From an uncultured Verrucomicrobiota bacterium (lineage in GTDB: Bacteria; Verrucomicrobiota; Kiritimatiellia; RFP12; UBA1067): a stretch of 7,932 nt of DNA. The stretch's first letter is position 1; each line of letters begins with the position of its first letter. Under the pieces are notes generated by a model that saw only the letters and a list, made by a program, of their open reading frames with translations, was not told where the DNA came from and did no database searches. Location: NCBI GenBank assembly GCA_945947925.1, contig CAMEZU010000075.1:1-7932 (forward strand). Direction: 5' to 3'. Positions 6,297 to 7,932 of this stretch are shown here, in pieces. The position numbers were made by a program, and so were the translations under genes.

Positions 6297-7932
6297 GACG
6301 TACCTCTTCACAGCGCGGCAGCGCCCTCCTGATCGTTCTGGGCATGCTGTCGTTCATGATCATCTCGGCCGTCGGCTTCGCGGCCTACATGCGCTATGCG
6401 CGCCAGCCCTCGAGCTTTCTCCGGCGCACGGCGTCGACGCGCCAGCTCACCAAGGCCGCGCTCGCGCAGGCGATCGATCAGATCGACCTCGCCATCGGCA
6501 ACAACCCGCACCCGGGCGTCGGACAGGCGCGCACCGCCGGCATGCCGTACAACGGCTGGGTCCACCGTGTCTTCACGGGTACGAACACCGTTCCCAACGA
6601 TTCGATGTACGACTACACGGTCGCGCCACTCTGCCTGGAGGCGCTCGCCTACATTCCGCCGCCGCTCGTGAACGAGGCCCGCTACTGGTCGCGCCTGACG
6701 CCGACTGCGGTGTGGCAGCCGATGAGCTTCGATGCGGGCCGCTTCAGCTGGTGCGCGATCGACGTCTCCGACTACCTCGACATCAACCGCCTGATGGCCG
6801 ACCGTCCCCGCTCGTCCGCGCCCCGGGGCCGCATCTCCCTCGCCTATCTCTTCGAGAACGAGCGCCATACGTCGGCCGGCACGGGAGCGGACAAGTGGGA
6901 CAAGTTCATGAAGACGTTCCGCGGCGAGCCGAACGAGGACACGCTCTGCTTCGACCAGATCAAGAGCCTCGAGCCGCTCATCTCCATCGCGGACCTCAAC
7001 CTCGCGATGGGCAGCTCGACGTTCGGCGACTTCAAGAGCTACTTCTACGAGTACGTCGAGGGCGGTTCCGGCGGCAAGTACGGATTCTTGGGTTCCCGCG
7101 ACGGGAAGGACGAGGAGACGGTGCGCCGCATGACGTTCGTCACGGACAGCCTCTTCCCCATGCCCGCGCCGGGCCAGCAGAAGACCGAGGACGGCGACAC
7201 GGTCTACGACCTCAACGACGGGCAGTACCAGCCGTTCAAGATCGACCGCCTGATGCAGGAAGGCCGCACGTCGCTCTTTTCCTTCGTCCCCGACATCGGC
7301 TCGACCATGCAGCGCGCGTCCGACTGGGCCGAGTTCCTCTCCGGCCTGGGCTGTGCCGCGCTCTTCGACTATCTTGACACGGACCACATCCCGGTCTCGC
7401 TCGCCATCCCGACGACCGAGCGCGTGCCGATGATCTGCGGCATCCGTCCGCAGTTCGACGGCTCCTCCTTCGCGGTGATGAAACGCCTCGAGCCGGCCGG
7501 CGACGGACCGGACGACGTCAAGGTCATCAAGGGCGACGAGAAGACGCGCACCGTCCAGAAGACGGTCAAGTACAACATCGAGTCGTCCAAGTTCCTGCCC
7601 GCGTTCATGGCCGGCGACGTGCGCACGCTCGTCACCTTTCCGTTCGCGCACGAGCGCGCGGACGATGTGACGTTCACGATGGACGGCCGCTTCTCGCTCT
7701 TCTTCTCGTCCGAGGAGATGAACCTGAGGACGGGCGAGATGAATGACGTCCTGCACCTGGACAGCACCACGATCGGGGATTCCGGCCTCGATCCGAACAC
7801 GGGCCTCCTGAACGTCAAGCTGCGCGAGCAGAGCCTCGGCGCCTTCAAGAGCATCCGTCGCCCCGAGGATGCGGTCAAGGAGTTCGGCAATTCCCTGCGC
7901 GAGGGACAGGGCCTCGGCCAGATGCTGTCGCG
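6293..7932 (+). CDS. Large GspK-like minor pseudopilin, 3' end beyond the window
   Basis: At least 546 residues are encoded and the reading frame is open at the right edge, so the gene is partial. The start overlaps the preceding stop (ATGA) with GGAGGAG at 6281-6287. The N terminus is a basic leader ending QRG, then SALLIVLGMLSFMIISAVGF (10-29). As in GspK, Glu at mature position 5 is absent, and the helix continues into an Arg/Ala-rich amphipathic region (35-66). Two further segments fit the GspK head: AIDVSDYLDINRL (155-167), comparable to the family's D-x-x-G-x-x-N-x-N stretch, and LFDYLDTDHIP (357-367), comparable to its LxDWxDxDxxP segment. GspK is usually ~300-350 residues, so this one is much longer. 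It is the expected cap of the I-J-K tip complex. The alternative is a PilX-like or unrelated large anchored protein. Confidence 0.8.
   Translation, partial: MRRTSSQRGSALLIVLGMLSFMIISAVGFAAYMRYARQPSSFLRRTASTRQLTKAALAQAIDQIDLAIGNNPHPGVGQARTAGMPYNGWVHRVFTGTNTVPNDSMYDYTVAPLCLEALAYIPPPLVNEARYWSRLTPTAVWQPMSFDAGRFSWCAIDVSDYLDINRLMADRPRSSAPRGRISLAYLFENERHTSAGTGADKWDKFMKTFRGEPNEDTLCFDQIKSLEPLISIADLNLAMGSSTFGDFKSYFYEYVEGGSGGKYGFLGSRDGKDEETVRRMTFVTDSLFPMPAPGQQKTEDGDTVYDLNDGQYQPFKIDRLMQEGRTSLFSFVPDIGSTMQRASDWAEFLSGLGCAALFDYLDTDHIPVSLAIPTTERVPMICGIRPQFDGSSFAVMKRLEPAGDGPDDVKVIKGDEKTRTVQKTVKYNIESSKFLPAFMAGDVRTLVTFPFAHERADDVTFTMDGRFSLFFSSEEMNLRTGEMNDVLHLDSTTIGDSGLDPNTGLLNVKLREQSLGAFKSIRRPEDAVKEFGNSLREGQGLGQMLS

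Noticed and set aside
6217..7377. Plus-strand 386-codon open frame overlapping the K-like gene
   Set aside because: It is a frame-shifted, Arg/Pro/His-rich translation. The frame starting at 6293 has the pilin-type helix and stays open to the window edge.
6308..7756. Long minus-strand open frame (482 codons) opposite the K-like gene
   Set aside because: It has the same shadow composition, and the plus strand has a clean GspK-like protein with ribosome-binding site and coupling.

Overview
The window is a single rightward operon of a type II secretion (T2SS) or type IV-pilus-like assembly machine, with a 212-base non-coding leader. DNA is GC-rich throughout, and coding is dense and on the + strand only. 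GC-rich coding with tandem genes whose products begin KKAFTLIELL-like is common in the Planctomycetes-Verrucomicrobia-Chlamydiae group, especially Kiritimatiellota and Lentisphaerota. This placement is an inference from style, with no marker gene behind it.

Layout. Bases 1-212 hold a long imperfect hairpin built from two inverted CAAATGG-centred sites (40-96), with a third related site at 4-10. They are followed by a good sigma70-type promoter (TTCACA, 17 bases, TATACT) about 60 bases before the first gene. At 213-1550 is a GspF/PilC inner-membrane platform protein. Then come seven consecutive genes for pilin-like proteins, each with a type III (prepilin) signal and Glu at mature position 5: 1559-2764 (large GspG-like), 2779-3381, 3383-3943, 3940-4782 (GspH-like), 4788-5342 (GspI-position), 5339-5848 (GspJ-position) and 5835-6296 (small GspG-like, DPWG motif). 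The last gene, from 6293 off the right edge, is a large GspK-like minor pseudopilin that lacks Glu5. The distal genes follow the canonical H-I-J order and K closes the set. The extras are three pilin-like genes between F and H and a further G-like gene between J and K.

Genes are separated by 1-14 bases or overlap (GTGA, ATGA twice, and one 14-base overlap), so transcription as one unit and translational coupling are likely. GspF would anchor assembly in the inner membrane, and the pilin-like proteins would be processed by a prepilin peptidase encoded elsewhere. H, I, J and K-like proteins would form the tip complex and one or more G-like proteins the filament body. No ATPase (GspE), secretin (GspD), GspC/L/M or peptidase gene is in the window.

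The most unusual points are the expanded pilin-like set, a G-like protein with a ~275-residue insertion, a GspG-type C-terminal loop on the J-position protein, the oversized K-like protein and the upstream palindromic sites.
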